From: Nakaseomyces glabratus
Lineage: Eukaryota; Ascomycota; Saccharomycetes; Saccharomycetales; Saccharomycetaceae
Length of the DNA stretch: 64,000 bases
NCBI RefSeq assembly: GCF_010111755.1
Contig: NC_088960.1
Coordinates: 620,001 to 684,000 of the forward strand
Reading direction: 5' to 3'
The notes beneath the pieces were generated by a model. It ran no database searches. It had not been told where the DNA came from and saw nothing but the letters and a program-made list of their open reading frames with translations. Below, one piece after another: positions 21,119 to 32,119 of this stretch. Position 1 is the stretch's first letter; every line of letters begins with the position of its first letter. The translations under genes were made by a program, and so were the position numbers.

Positions 21119-21758
21119 TCCAGTAATCAGAAAAACTGGCGCACAGTACAAAAAATAGTGTCTGTTCGCTTTTATTGATCTAGCAGTAGTATCTTTCTAT
21201 TATCAGAAATAAATCCAAATTGAATAGATTTAGTAAATTCCTAGTAGGTAAATTTAATTGCAATATTAGATAGATCAAGAGCCCAAATTTATTTGCGACT
21301 GCTCAACCTTCTATTAGATCCTAACATTCAATGAACGAACAGTATGCCAATCCGCAATAAGAATGATTGGTAATATTAGGTCTGTTTTAGGTGAATATTT
21401 ACACCTAAACAATTATATACAAAATCGATTCTATCAGTAATAAATAAATGCATTCGATATTAATAGTTACCGTTTCAATTGGATCGCAATGAGATGGTAC
21501 AAAAGCCTATTATTGCTAGTTTTGATGATCTGTGCGCATGCGCGAAGGCCTTTGTCTCGAAAACCTTAAAATTAATGAAATATCGTATATGATGATCACT
21601 ATAGACATATATTGTTGTTGATGTTTGTGTATAATAAAGGCACTATGAGACAGACAATAATGAATATAAAAAAAGTTACATTAATAATTAAGACTACTCA
21701 AGCAAAAATATACCCGAGCAGTTTATTGTGAGAATGGCTGAAATGCAACAGTATATGA
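21119..21758. other. Intergenic APC1-GID12, synteny junction
   Basis: A 640-base spacer where the YNL-type block changes to the YDL-type block. It contains a GC-rich 10-base palindrome GCGCATGCGC at 21534-21543, followed by GCGAAGG. No tRNA, LTR or other breakpoint element is visible. Confidence 0.6.
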
Positions 21759-23936
21759 TTAGATTGAAGATATGACGAAATTATCAGATAGTGACCTCTG
21801 TTTCTTCCTACTCTGTCCCATTTCAATATCTGATTGCGACCTTTTACGACTTGATACTTGTTCTTTGAAATCAGTTATGAAAATTAATTTATCAACGAAT
21901 TTACCGACTTTTGTTAACTGAATACTGTCGGTGCATTCATAGCTTCCAATTCTTGAATGAGGTCTCATCATGCAATTATAAGAGTTTATCTCGCCACTTA
22001 GGTTTGTTGTAATTAACTGGAAATTGAGTAGTACACCACTACAATCCTTGCAAGTTTCAAAGCGATCAACCAGTAATATAGCATCATTCAGTAGGCCCAG
22101 ATCTATCTTAATGATACAAATTGATTCAATTGGGTTATCGCTTAAGTGATTCATATACTTAAGAAGACTTCTATCTAATAATAAAACACCACCACTTCCT
22201 ATAATTAGAATTATCTTTTCTGTTAATACAAACAACTTTTTGAATGAGCAAACTTGTGATAATATTTCATCAAATCTCTCCCTCGAATCCTTTGTATTGC
22301 TAAATTCACTGTACTGGTGATTTGGGTACACATTGATTTCCACCAAGGGTTCATTCATCAACCTTGGTCTGAAAACATGAAATTTCAAAAACTTTTCGAT
22401 ACTATAAATGTCCAAATTCCTATATTTGTCTGTAAGGAAGGATACTATCACATCATCTTCTACATCAGATGGCGGCTCATCATTGAACGTATATGACCCA
22501 TTAAATATATGTTGCTGACTTTCTTGTCGCAATTGAACAGCACAAAAATCAATAGGGAAGGTGTTTTTTTTTAGTGATTTCAGGAGCGTATCCACTTTTT
22601 TTTCCGTCAACTGTCTAGACATGTAATTTATTCGTCTGAACAGGGAGTCTTGGGACCTATTTACCATCAAATTCCCTCTAGATAGTGGCCTAGTAGATAT
22701 ACTTAAATTTTCCGCTAATTCAACATTTTGATTATCAGCTATGTTATGCAATAGTTTATCAATTTCATCTTTCCTCCCCCCAAACTTTTGCTTCCAAACG
22801 ATAATTGATTGTAATGGAGCTGTACCAGACAGCTGTATAATCGAATTCCACAAACGATGATCAATTTGTGGCATGTTTGCAATGTCATTATCCAGATTGA
22901 AAATCAATGAGGATGATTGCAAATATTGATTTGATTGGCATTCTAATTTCTTCTTCAAATAGGTACGCAAAAAAATAACAAATATCCGTGTCATAACAAC
23001 TTTTCTTATCATAAGCGGTGACCTTTGTGCAGATACAATAAAACTCAGCCTATCCAGTGGGTTTATTTGAAAATTTGCAATACCTTGGTCAAGTCTATTA
23101 TAACCTGACGACTTATACATTATTGCTCCACTATAGCTGGCTGTGTATTTTTGTTGTCCCAAGATACTATTACGAGTGTCTTCATCAATAGGAATTAAAA
23201 AATAGCAGATATCATCAGTTTTACCGCAGTATCTGTATTGAGTCAATTTAAAGAATTCGTCTTCATCAGGGGATATATTTCGAGCAGCAGTTGTTCCTCC
23301 ATTACCATCATTTTTCATATCTTTGATCTTGTTGCTATCACTGTTACTAATTAGGTTTTCAACCTGAATATAATCTTCTGGAAGATTAAGAATAAATATA
23401 TATACTTTTCCAGATGTGGTGCAACAATAAAGCAAGCCCTTGAAGTATGATAGATTTGCAATGCTAAAGTCGAAATCTCCTGTTGGGTCGATGTCATCAG
23501 GGAAGCATTTCCATAAGAATTGTGGGCATAAAGAGGAATTCTGATAAATTTTTTGTCGATAGTCCTTAACAACCTCAATGATCCCATTAGACCTGCATAT
23601 GAGCATATAGTCAGAATCATCTTTTAGGTCAAAATTAGGAAAATTAGTTTCGTTTTCTTCGACTTCAGAGTTAATGTTACTAGTACAGTCACCTTCAACT
23701 GGATTGTTAGTTTTTTCAGCTCTTTGACTTGGTTTTTGGTTGCCATATAGTGATCTATCCTTTGGAACCAGGTAGCAAAATGCCAGCACACTGCTATCTA
23801 CGCTTTCATCGCCAAAATTCGAGCTTCTTCGTATTCTTGTAAACTTGCCATCCTTATTATCCAATATACAGTAAGTGGACGTGTTACCCTTCTTATTAGA
23901 GGGGGTAGATACAGCTAGTGTTATTGTTCTGGACAT
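21759..23936 (-). CDS. GID12: Gid12-like regulator of the GID ubiquitin ligase (YDL176W homologue)
   Basis: Homologue of YDL176W/Gid12, a subunit that modulates substrate access to the GID E3 ligase, which degrades gluconeogenic enzymes. The frame is open from a TTG at 23966; the first ATG is at 23934-23936 (MSRTITLAVS), giving 725 residues against about 708. Short hydrophobic beta-like stretches recur (SDYMLICRSNGIIEVVKDY, LSYFKGLLYCCTTSGKVYIF, KIILIIGSGGVLLLDRSLL), consistent with a beta-propeller. The C terminus has a basic Lys/Arg/Ser patch (SRKRSQSDIEMGQSRKKQRS) that may be a nuclear signal. There are no catalytic motifs. The name depends on order and strand next to YDL177C and DLD2 and on length, since the family is strongly diverged. 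Confidence 0.84.
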   Translation of the reverse strand: MSRTITLAVSTPSNKKGNTSTYCILDNKDGKFTRIRRSSNFGDESVDSSVLAFCYLVPKDRSLYGNQKPSQRAEKTNNPVEGDCTSNINSEVEENETNFPNFDLKDDSDYMLICRSNGIIEVVKDYRQKIYQNSSLCPQFLWKCFPDDIDPTGDFDFSIANLSYFKGLLYCCTTSGKVYIFILNLPEDYIQVENLISNSDSNKIKDMKNDGNGGTTAARNISPDEDEFFKLTQYRYCGKTDDICYFLIPIDEDTRNSILGQQKYTASYSGAIMYKSSGYNRLDQGIANFQINPLDRLSFIVSAQRSPLMIRKVVMTRIFVIFLRTYLKKKLECQSNQYLQSSSLIFNLDNDIANMPQIDHRLWNSIIQLSGTAPLQSIIVWKQKFGGRKDEIDKLLHNIADNQNVELAENLSISTRPLSRGNLMVNRSQDSLFRRINYMSRQLTEKKVDTLLKSLKKNTFPIDFCAVQLRQESQQHIFNGSYTFNDEPPSDVEDDVIVSFLTDKYRNLDIYSIEKFLKFHVFRPRLMNEPLVEINVYPNHQYSEFSNTKDSRERFDEILSQVCSFKKLFVLTEKIILIIGSGGVLLLDRSLLKYMNHLSDNPIESICIIKIDLGLLNDAILLVDRFETCKDCSGVLLNFQLITTNLSGEINSYNCMMRPHSRIGSYECTDSIQLTKVGKFVDKLIFITDFKEQVSSRKRSQSDIEMGQSRKKQRSLSDNFVISSI

Positions 23937-24547
23937 TAATAGGCCAAGCGCATTTATTATCTCCAAATTGAATTAATTCAAACAGCAGGTCTTCTTATAT
24001 GTATATTTAGGAAATATTGAGCAAACACTCTCTTTTCGTTTCAACTAAGTATCTGCTGCGCTCAATACGCTACTAATCTGAATAATTTCAACTCTCAATG
24101 TGCTCTGCGTTTTCCACAGAATTAGTATGTGAATACACCTTATTGATTCAATCTCCACAAAAAGATAAAACTGTTATCCTTATTGTTTCTATGGTTCAAA
24201 ATGCAGAGAAATAGATCCAGCTATATACCTCTAGCCTAGAACTCTTACAAAACAGACCAAATTCCAAAACAGAGGGGCAGGAATGTAGCCTATATCTTTG
24301 TTGGTACTGATGAGATCTTGGAATCCTTATGATTAAACCTTTGGTATCGAGCCATCCTAATTCGCCCTTAAATACTTGAGTGAAAAAAAATCGCGGTGAT
24401 TTTCAGGTTGAACAATGGCGAACTAGAATGGCTATAAGAATGGTATTAATTAAAGCTCATCGCAACAATATCAAATGAGTATAATCGGATGTGTATGAGA
24501 ATGACGAGCATACAGATCAGATTTTGAATTAGGAGCAAATTATTAAT
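23937..24547. other. Divergent promoter GID12 / YDL177C
   Basis: A 611-base region with a PAC motif at 24454-24463, close to the YDL177C start. No other confident element is seen. Confidence 0.55.
24454..24463 (-). promoter_or_regulatory. PAC motif upstream of YDL177C homologue
   Basis: AGCTCATCGC (reverse of GCGATGAGCT) lies 85-94 bases before the ATG at 24548. This is the usual distance for PAC in yeast promoters. Confidence 0.5.
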
Positions 24548-24997
24548 ATGGATTGGAATGTATCAGATGTCGTAACGGATAAGAAATCAAAATTTCAAGC
24601 TAGGTGCTGCTTTTTGAGAGACCAGAAGGACATACCAGATATATTGCAAGGCATGATTCAAAGTGATAAGCATATAGCAAAGGCTAGTCACATGCATATG
24701 TATGCTTGGCGAACTGGAACTGAAGAGTTGAAAGGAAATGAGAAGCAAACCAAAAAAAAGAATAACAAGAAGCAGGATGAGGTGGTTCAGCTAAAAAATG
24801 TTCAGCAAGGTAGCTCAGACTGTGGTGAAGCTGGTGCAGGCCAGCGGCTTCTAACTTTATTGGAAAGGTCTAATGCTTTCAATGTTATAGTAATTGTTAC
24901 TAGATGGTATGGTGGCACTCCCTTAGGTCCAGCTCGATTCAGGCACATTTGTTCAGCCGCACTTCAAAGTTTGCGTATCGGAGGTTTTGTTCCATAG
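24548..24997 (+). CDS. IMPACT/UPF0029-family protein (YDL177C homologue)
   Basis: A 149-residue protein of the UPF0029 (IMPACT N-terminal / YigZ) family. Family signatures are clear: an opening DKKSKFQARC, then HMHMYAWR, then DCGEAGAGQRLLTLL and VIVIVTRWYGGTPLGPARFRHI. A Lys/Gln-rich loop (residues about 60-80) interrupts the domain. It has no RWD domain, so it is not the Gcn1-binding protein Yih1. S. cerevisiae YDL177C is slightly longer and of unknown function. Related proteins are thought to bind nucleic acid or affect translation, which would suit the PAC motif in its promoter, but that is inference. The start is the ATG at 24548. Confidence 0.92.
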   Translation: MDWNVSDVVTDKKSKFQARCCFLRDQKDIPDILQGMIQSDKHIAKASHMHMYAWRTGTEELKGNEKQTKKKNNKKQDEVVQLKNVQQGSSDCGEAGAGQRLLTLLERSNAFNVIVIVTRWYGGTPLGPARFRHICSAALQSLRIGGFVP

Positions 24998-25176
24998 AGG
25001 AAGTAGATTTGAACGTTCTATTTTTAACAAGTAACACGTAACTTATAAATGAATAATGATTACTAAATATAACTAATACTTAACTCGTATACCGTAGTTT
25101 GATTCCTAATGATAAATGTTATGAGAAAGTTTTGATGGAGTCAAACACTGAATATATTATTTTAACAAGAAACCTC

Positions 25177-26808
25177 TCAGATATACTTGTAAGGATTCAA
25201 GATGGAGTTCGGATCGTATTGATTTTTTATAGATTTGATCATCTCAATCTCCTCAGGGGTTTTCGAATACTGAATGTAATTCTTCTTCTGGAAACCCAGC
25301 CCATGTTCAGCGCTCACAGAACCATGGTGTCTTTGAATGAACTCATATACAAAGGGTTCTAAGCATTTCTCTACCTCTTTCGTATATTCACGAACTGCAA
25401 CATTCAAATGAAGGTTACCATCACCTATATGCCCATATCCAATAGCTGAAACAACTGGCTTTGGTGCTTCACCTAGGAGACCATGCTGAGTTAATCTGTC
25501 ATTTACAGCCTCAACTAGAGAGTACATACTCTTCAATGGTAAAGAAACATCATATTTATATACACCACCATTGGATTGACTTGATTCAGGAATCATCTCT
25601 CTCCATTGCCATAGATTAGCTAGCTCTGTTTCATCTTGTGCCACAACACCGTCAGTCACTAAACCTTCCTCCATTGCTAACTCTAAGAAAGCTTCAAGTT
25701 TTGCATCATCATGCTCTTTGTTTGATCCAGAAGTTTCGATCAAAACATAAAAAGGATGTTCATCTTCCAGTGGGAAAGGTACGCCTTCCAAATGATCTTT
25801 AGTTAAGCTCAAAGACTTATTGTCCATAAATTCATAAGCAGATATAATCTCTGACAGCTCTTGCCTTGCTTTCACAAATACTTTTTGGACGGATTCGTAA
25901 TCTTCAAGTGATAAGAAACAGACGTTAGTGAACTTTGGCTTTGGAGGTGCTAAAATGGAAACCCCTGTAATAATACCAATCGTACCCTCTGAACCAATAA
26001 ATAATTGTTTTATATCATAACCAGTGTTGTCTTTTCTTAGGGAATGCATACTATTTACAATCTTCCCATTTGGTAGAACAACTTCCAAACCTAGAACAGA
26101 TCCATGTAATGAACCATAGCGCAGTAATCTTAAACCTCCAGCATTTGTAGCTACCACACCTCCAACATGACAGGAACCCTTAGCACCCAAATCCAGAGGG
26201 AAGATGTAACCATTCTTCTCCAAATACTCATTTGCAGCTTCTAGGATAACACCGGCGTCACATTTAAAAATTCCACTTACTGGATCAAATTCTCTTATTT
26301 TGTTCAAGTTAGCGAGAGATAAAATTATTTCATCAAAAACAGGGATAGATCCACCAACAAGGCCGGTATTACCACCTTGAGGAACTACAGCAAGTCGATT
26401 ATCATTACAGTATTTGATAATCTTTGAGACTTGTTCCACAGTTTTTGGTTTCAACAATAACTTACTTTGACCTTTGTATTTCCTCATCCAATCTTCATTG
26501 TAAGCTGCCAATGAGTCATTACTATCATTTCCTTCTAATAACTCGGTTTCAGACAGGATAGATTTAAAATAGTCAATATCATCTTTAGCCAAAGACTTAA
26601 ACCTGCCATCTCTTTTCACTTCTGGGTATGTCTCTGCTGTTAAACGTGGTGGTAGTTTCGAAGAGTATGTTCGAGTATAAGCTGCCATGGTCAACAATGG
26701 CTGCATGTAAAGTCCCAATCTGTTTCTGCCACTAACGGCAGTGCTATTCAGCACTCTGCTGGCATTCTTCGAAACAATCCTGTACTGCCTGCCACACTTT
26801 AACATCAT
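25177..26808 (-). CDS. DLD2: Mitochondrial D-2-hydroxyglutarate/D-lactate dehydrogenase Dld2
   Basis: FAD-dependent 2-hydroxyacid dehydrogenase of the vanillyl-alcohol oxidase fold. S. cerevisiae Dld2 oxidises D-2-hydroxyglutarate with pyruvate as acceptor. It has 543 residues, like Dld2 (530) and longer than cytosolic Dld3 (496). The N-terminal 50 residues are Arg/Ser-rich without acids and end in YTRTYSSKL, a typical matrix presequence. The FAD-binding PCMH motif [12 protein letters not shown] begins near residue 142, and [15 protein letters not shown] follows. The C terminus has the conserved [13 protein letters not shown] and [11 protein letters not shown] metal/substrate motifs. Two tandem ATGs occur at the start; I use the first. 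Synteny with YDL178W supports DLD2. Confidence 0.96.
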   Translation of the reverse strand: MMLKCGRQYRIVSKNASRVLNSTAVSGRNRLGLYMQPLLTMAAYTRTYSSKLPPRLTAETYPEVKRDGRFKSLAKDDIDYFKSILSETELLEGNDSNDSLAAYNEDWMRKYKGQSKLLLKPKTVEQVSKIIKYCNDNRLAVVPQGGNTGLVGGSIPVFDEIILSLANLNKIREFDPVSGIFKCDAGVILEAANEYLEKNGYIFPLDLGAKGSCHVGGVVATNAGGLRLLRYGSLHGSVLGLEVVLPNGKIVNSMHSLRKDNTGYDIKQLFIGSEGTIGIITGVSILAPPKPKFTNVCFLSLEDYESVQKVFVKARQELSEIISAYEFMDNKSLSLTKDHLEGVPFPLEDEHPFYVLIETSGSNKEHDDAKLEAFLELAMEEGLVTDGVVAQDETELANLWQWREMIPESSQSNGGVYKYDVSLPLKSMYSLVEAVNDRLTQHGLLGEAPKPVVSAIGYGHIGDGNLHLNVAVREYTKEVEKCLEPFVYEFIQRHHGSVSAEHGLGFQKKNYIQYSKTPEEIEMIKSIKNQYDPNSILNPYKYI

Positions 26809-27614
26809 GTCTTGCGCTAGAAGTTTGAGGAATTAGCTTACTCTGATGGCTCTGCAACCTGTAGATATCTATGCTACTTTGACAAAATTAGCAGTGTGAT
26901 GCACATATAGTAGTAGCAATATAGAAGAACGCAATTTGCTGATATATCGGATGACTGTGGATCGGCAGTGACTTGATTGTCATCATCATCGAGATGTGGA
27001 ATTATTACACGTGTAACATTATATTATCGGGTGCTATATAATGGTCGGTTATGTTCAGAATTCTCTACCTCTGCAGTCTTTGATGTGTATTGAGTATCTT
27101 TCCCGACTAGATTGTAGAACATTTATATTACTTATAAGATTTTGTTGTTGTAAAGATTCTTGATTTATACAGCAAGCTTTGTCCTTAAAAAAAGTCAGCA
27201 AGTTAACCTTTGCAAAAGTGAGTCATGCATTATGTTTGCTATAAAAAGTGCTTATTTATCTTATGTCATTGTTCTATCGAATTAATTGGTATTTTAACAA
27301 GACAGCTACATTAATATAGTTGCATAATGATATGATAAAACTGAAATTATTTTGATTTTATTTAAAATGACATCTGTAGAAAAGACTATTTCAAATTGAA
27401 TGGAAACACGAGGTATCACTTAGTTTAGTTGTTACAATGTGCATTATAGTATGCTTCTAAGTTAAAGAAAATATGCACATAACCACTTTGATAATGAATA
27501 TGAAAAAAGTATACTTTTTAATTGATAAAGTTATCAACTTATCAGTCGCTGCGAATTGGTAAAAATCGTTAGTGTTTAAGTTCAAAAATTTTAAGTACTT
27601 AGATTATAGTACAT
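26809..27614. other. Intergenic DLD2-PCL9
   Basis: An AT-rich 806-base spacer between two minus-strand genes. A 12-base palindrome TTACACGTGTAA at 27005-27016 carries the E-box CACGTG about 200 bases before the DLD2 ATG, a possible Cbf1/Pho4-type site. No RNA gene is seen. Confidence 0.5.
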
Positions 27615-28559
27615 TCAAAAAACCATTGACCATCGATTATTCCACCTTACCAATTTTTTGTCACGTTTGAACAAATATTCTAGATTGCTTTCTTCCTCTT
27701 CAGACTTAGTGGATTTCAAATCACTTGAATGGCCTCTTTTTCTTTGATTCGAACTATCTAATACATATTCCGAACTAACTGTACTGTTTCCGAGCGCTGG
27801 AGTAGAGCAATTATCGCACAGATATAGTCGACCGTTATGCCCTGATTGCATTGATGTAGGTGACTCAGAGTCATAAAAGGTACTAATACTGGACACTGGG
27901 GATGCATCGTCAAGATAGGTCGATATTTCTTCTGCAATTTGTTTTTGAAGCACTGGGTGAGAGCTTAGCTTAATACGCCCATCAATTTTACCTGGAGAAG
28001 ACGAAGGCGTTGGTAAGTACAGTGTATATCTTCTTGTAACCATTTCTTCTCTAATTGGTTTCAAAATAGGTTCTAAAGTATTGTATAATTCCTCAATCTG
28101 AATGTTGATATCCCAATTAAAGTACGATAACAGCTCACGCTCTATTGAATTGACCTCCTTCAACGTAAGTAGTCCATTACAGTATTTTGTCCAATGTTTA
28201 TTGAAAAGTGATGAGTCATCCAAAGATTTGGATGATAAGATTAAGCATCCTAGAAACATTCTATGCTTTGTAGTTTCAATGCCACATACGTTAGAGGGGA
28301 TTATTCTGCTCAATCTATCCAAATATACAGCTGTTGCCATTAATGTAGAAGCTTGGACTTTAGATGATGCGACTAATTCCTCAACAAATAGACTCAATTC
28401 CACAGGTTTGGGGCTATTAGTCTTTTTTATTTTAATCATTGAATTCGTTTTAGATATCAGAAAGGTGAGCATCTCATATGTGACATTCCTTTTAAGAAAT
28501 CGCACAAGTATTTCATATTCCACGGGATTAAGACCGCAGTACGGGGGCGTCTCAAACAT
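27615..28559 (-). CDS. PCL9: Pho85 cyclin of the Pcl1/2 type (Pcl9)
   Basis: G1 cyclin partner of the Pho85 kinase, acting in bud morphogenesis and cell-cycle entry. It has 314 residues with the ATG at 28557-28559. The cyclin box spans about residues 50-160: SSKVQASTLMATAVYLDRLSR, then HRMFLGCLILSSKSLDDSSL and the NSIERELLSYFNWDINI signature of Pho85 cyclins. The Ser-rich C-terminal half is probably disordered. Sequence alone does not separate PCL9 from its duplicate PCL2; the DLD2-PCL-YDL180W order matches the PCL9 locus (YDL179W). Swi5/Ace2-type sites occur upstream. Confidence 0.9.
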   Translation of the reverse strand: MFETPPYCGLNPVEYEILVRFLKRNVTYEMLTFLISKTNSMIKIKKTNSPKPVELSLFVEELVASSKVQASTLMATAVYLDRLSRIIPSNVCGIETTKHRMFLGCLILSSKSLDDSSLFNKHWTKYCNGLLTLKEVNSIERELLSYFNWDINIQIEELYNTLEPILKPIREEMVTRRYTLYLPTPSSSPGKIDGRIKLSSHPVLQKQIAEEISTYLDDASPVSSISTFYDSESPTSMQSGHNGRLYLCDNCSTPALGNSTVSSEYVLDSSNQRKRGHSSDLKSTKSEEEESNLEYLFKRDKKLVRWNNRWSMVF

Positions 28560-29800
28560 CTTGCCAATAATCGTTCCAATGAAAAATGACTTGCAACTAT
28601 TTTCTCTCTCTTTACAAAAGAATGTTTAATGGTTTTTACTAAAGTCCTCTGGTATCACCCTAATTTCCCGATTTGAAAGAGTATGATGATATTCAATTGT
28701 AAAATGTTAATTTTACGCGCTTTTCATTAAGCCATAACCCAGGGATCAAGATATGCTCATTAATTTTGCTTCTAGAGTTATGATTGAGACAATTTTGGGT
28801 AGAGAAAACTATTACTTATATATATTGAGCCACATTTTAGCCAGGGTCCATCTCAGTCCCATTTTCAAAATAAATCGATATCATCCTCAAGCCTATTAGA
28901 CAAATGGACCTCAGAAATAATTTGTCAAGTTGTCTCTCCGATCAACGTTTTCATTAGTGTGTCTTGCGATAATTGCATTGCATAAAGAAAACAGAAGAGA
29001 TGACTTGGTCAATTCTAGATCAAAAAATATTCTAAGCTAGCACAAGCATTTGAAATCTCCACTATTAAACACCAACTGTCCTAGTTTGAAATAAATTTCG
29101 CAGGCTCAATTTAGCTATAGTACCAGCAGATATTATGTAGTCGTGCTGTTATCATTCATAGCATACAGCTTATTAGTTGATGACCTGGCTAGTTCAAAAC
29201 ATCATAAAATACGTCGCCAGCAGTAGCTAGTTATTTTCACGAGATCTTTTGAAACCTACGGTGCCTTCTGTGCAGTATTTTGAATTAAAGGGTAGAGACC
29301 AGATCAAAAATCCGCAATTGAAGCAAAATGTCAAAATTACATGCAATTGACAGTGAATCATGCATATGGCATGATGGAAATTATAGTAAAAATATCTCCA
29401 GCTTTATGATCTGTGCGAATGAAAGCATTTGTTGACTTTTTATGCTTTTCAGGTGCTCTGTATGGGGTGCTGAGGGTAAATAATTATGCCGACAGTGTTA
29501 GAATATTTATGGTGTTCGTGGCCGATCAACAATACACGTATATCAAAACACATTTTATGTCTTTATATTTTCCTTCTGATCTGGTACTAAACATGGGGGT
29601 CTTCTCTCAGTTTGTTGATTATTGGGACGATACAGCCTCAATTACAGACAAATGAAATGTTTGGGAGAAGATAAAAGCCTTATCAGATCCATCTTAGTTT
29701 CTCTTTTCTAGGTCATACGGTATATAGTTGGAAACATACCCAGCCTAAACTCAAGCACAAAAGAAAATGAGAATACCCAAACGTTATAACCAGCGTTATT
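28560..29800. other. Long PCL9 upstream region
   Basis: A 1241-base spacer between PCL9 and the 3' end of YDL180W. It contains ACCAGCA (29122-29128) and GCCAGCA (29216-29222), which fit Swi5/Ace2 cores. An ATG frame at 29419-29655 (78 residues) is unlike anything I know and is not called. Confidence 0.5.
29122..29222 (+). promoter_or_regulatory. Two Swi5/Ace2-type sites upstream of PCL9
   Basis: RCCAGCA cores occur at 29122-29128 and 29216-29222, about 560 and 660 bases before the ATG. S. cerevisiae PCL9 is an established Swi5 target in late M/early G1. The short core makes chance hits likely, so the call is weak. Confidence 0.35.
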
Positions 29801-31528
29801 TTATCTTGAAGGGATATTAAACGATGGGATCGTAGCAAAAAGGCCACACACAAATACAGATAGTCCCCATATAAACATTGCAGACAAGACAAATTGGTCA
29901 GACGCTGATATCTCTTTCCATTTTATTATCATTCTTTTGGCAAGCTTTAAAGGTTTGGGATCATTTGCATCGTAGTCATCGGCGTTATTATGGCTACCGT
30001 AGAGCATTGCACTTTCCATTAACAATGCCGAATCGTATGAGGAAGTTAAGTCTTGTCTCGTTGGCTTTGAGTTTGCTGTACTCACTCTTTTTTTGTTGGG
30101 AAAAAGTAATGAGTTTTCAACAATTGGATAATAGGGATATTGGTTATTTAAGGAAGCACCAATACCTCCATTCATATTAAAGTACGGGTCGATAAACCAT
30201 TCAACAAGTGTGTCCTGAAGGTAGATATAGGTATTGATTAAAAAATTCATTGAAACAAATGGTATGAATACGACTAGCAGGAAATATGTAATATCTTTAC
30301 TGCCAAAAAATATTACTGTGTCAGAGAATAATTTCTCATGCCCTCTGACATAAATGAAATATATTGACATTAGCAATGACTGGCCAATGGTCATCCAAAT
30401 GTTGCTAAAAATAACTACCGACATGATAAAGAAATTCTTACCTAAATGGCCATATCCCTTCAATGTAAAATAGGATTTTTGCCCTCCGTTCGATGTAAGT
30501 CTTTCTATTACGTTAGCATGCCTAATCGAGGTTGTATCACTATCTAGCATATTACCTTGATTTTCCAAGTAATTATCTTCTTTCCACCGGACCCAAGTAA
30601 ATCCCCTCTTGTCTTTAAATATTGGTTCACTTTCTTCGAACTCCAGATGGTTACCTTCTCTATTCAAGGAGGTGATTCTCAAGGAGTTGTCCTTCGGATT
30701 TATAATTATCAAAGGATCACGTCCTGTTTTGTCTGTGGTGATGTTTTTGTTCGCTTCACGACCATACTCGTCGCTATTGAAGTTTGATTTTCTGAATTTA
30801 TCCCAACTCGTATAATCCATGTAAGTGAGAGTACCATATTTTGAAGTGGATACCTCAGGATCGGCATCATTAGTATAAACGTTGTTTGAAATGGTAGATG
30901 ACTTTCTTCTGACACCAATACATTTTGATAGAGTGATGTTTTCCCTATTCAAGGAATTCTTTCTATTAAGTACATCTATTTCTGAATCTTCTTTTGAATT
31001 CAATTGTCCCGCAATCGATACTTCTTGAAACTCAAAAAGATTGCTAATAGCACATATAATAAATTCACTTAAGGACCATGATATTCCAAAAATATAAGAT
31101 TGTTTTGGAATAATATGCCACTGCACCGCAGATGCATCATCTCCATCGTTTTTAGTATGTATTCCGTGGCCATCTTGGATCTGAGGGTATGCCAGACCTA
31201 TTATAATCAGTAAGAGAAAGCTGTCATTTATAGGAAAGTCAAGTATCAAGTTTATAAAACGTTGATTTGGATTAACCGATAGTAAAAATGATCTTGTCAA
31301 ATAAAGTAGACAAGGAGAGAAAAACCCTAATAAAAATGTCCTAAAATAGTCCTGACTATTAGGAGCAAACATATTAGGGTCATCGTACGCATTCGGAAGA
31401 ATTGTGGATGATAGATATGCTAACGAATATATTAAGGTTACCACAAAAACTGCAGATACGACCACCGAAGGCTTCTTGGAGCACAGTAGCGGCATGAAGT
31501 ATGATGCAGCACTCGATATTCGTACCAT
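29801..31528 (-). CDS. Multi-spanning membrane protein, YDL180W homologue
   Basis: A 575-residue integral membrane protein; S. cerevisiae YDL180W (about 547) is a vacuolar-membrane protein of unknown function. About seven hydrophobic segments are visible, near residues 20-43, 62-86, 94-118, 146-166, 368-396, 413-437 and 548-570. A hydrophilic Ser/Asn-rich stretch of nearly 200 residues separates the fourth and fifth. No transporter signature or catalytic motif is recognised. The start ATG is at 31526-31528. Position between PCL9 and INH1 on the same strand gives the name. Confidence 0.88.
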   Translation of the reverse strand: MVRISSAASYFMPLLCSKKPSVVVSAVFVVTLIYSLAYLSSTILPNAYDDPNMFAPNSQDYFRTFLLGFFSPCLLYLTRSFLLSVNPNQRFINLILDFPINDSFLLLIIIGLAYPQIQDGHGIHTKNDGDDASAVQWHIIPKQSYIFGISWSLSEFIICAISNLFEFQEVSIAGQLNSKEDSEIDVLNRKNSLNRENITLSKCIGVRRKSSTISNNVYTNDADPEVSTSKYGTLTYMDYTSWDKFRKSNFNSDEYGREANKNITTDKTGRDPLIIINPKDNSLRITSLNREGNHLEFEESEPIFKDKRGFTWVRWKEDNYLENQGNMLDSDTTSIRHANVIERLTSNGGQKSYFTLKGYGHLGKNFFIMSVVIFSNIWMTIGQSLLMSIYFIYVRGHEKLFSDTVIFFGSKDITYFLLVVFIPFVSMNFLINTYIYLQDTLVEWFIDPYFNMNGGIGASLNNQYPYYPIVENSLLFPNKKRVSTANSKPTRQDLTSSYDSALLMESAMLYGSHNNADDYDANDPKPLKLAKRMIIKWKEISASDQFVLSAMFIWGLSVFVCGLFATIPSFNIPSR

Positions 31529-32119
31529 TCCTTTTGTATCAGATATGTATGTGCGCTGACTTGAGTGATTGAAATAGGAGATATATACTCTTTGCTATTT
31601 GTGAATGCAATGCAAAATGATTAAGTCTTCGGAAAAAATGCCAAATGTTGACTCTTCTTTATCAGAGAACAAATTATTATGCTGTTTAATTTATATGCAA
31701 TGTCAACAATACCACCATAGCTAGTAAACTAAATATTTGCTTTGAGTACTCACTAATCATAAGTTTGGACCTATTATTGCGATTCAAGCTTTAATTTACT
31801 TTTAAAGGTAAAGATTGTCAAGCTCATCGGAGATTAAAGAGATCACTCGTAGTAAACGATAATCATATATATCTACTACCATAAGTTAGAGCCGATTGCG
31901 AATACTAATTAAATAATAGAAATGAGTTAATTCATTATATGAATAGGAAACATTTCTGTAATTTGTATATTCTACCGTAACCAAAGTAAATTTTTTTGAT
32001 AATTTTTTATAATTCTTTTATATTAATATAAAAAAAGCTTTATGAACTATGAAGATAGAATTTGTACATTTGCTTGTGAATTGCGTAAAAAAGTTTGTAA
32101 TATAAGACTTTCTGTGCGC
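31529..32119. other. Intergenic YDL180W-RPP1B
   Basis: A very AT-rich 591-base region. GCTCATCGG at 31822-31830 is one base off PAC, about 300 bases before YDL180W. Poly-A/T runs near 31990-32040 lie in the presumed RPP1B 3' region. No gene is seen. Confidence 0.5.

Noticed and set aside
29419..29655. 78-residue frame upstream of PCL9
   Set aside because: Sequence is not recognisable, the gene is not expected by order, and the frame opens only from a GTG or this internal ATG. It is weakly possible as a species-specific gene.
31621..31650. TTCGGAAA string considered as a centromere CDEIII core
   Set aside because: The full CDEIII consensus is absent, and no CDEI plus 80-bp AT-rich CDEII arrangement is present nearby.
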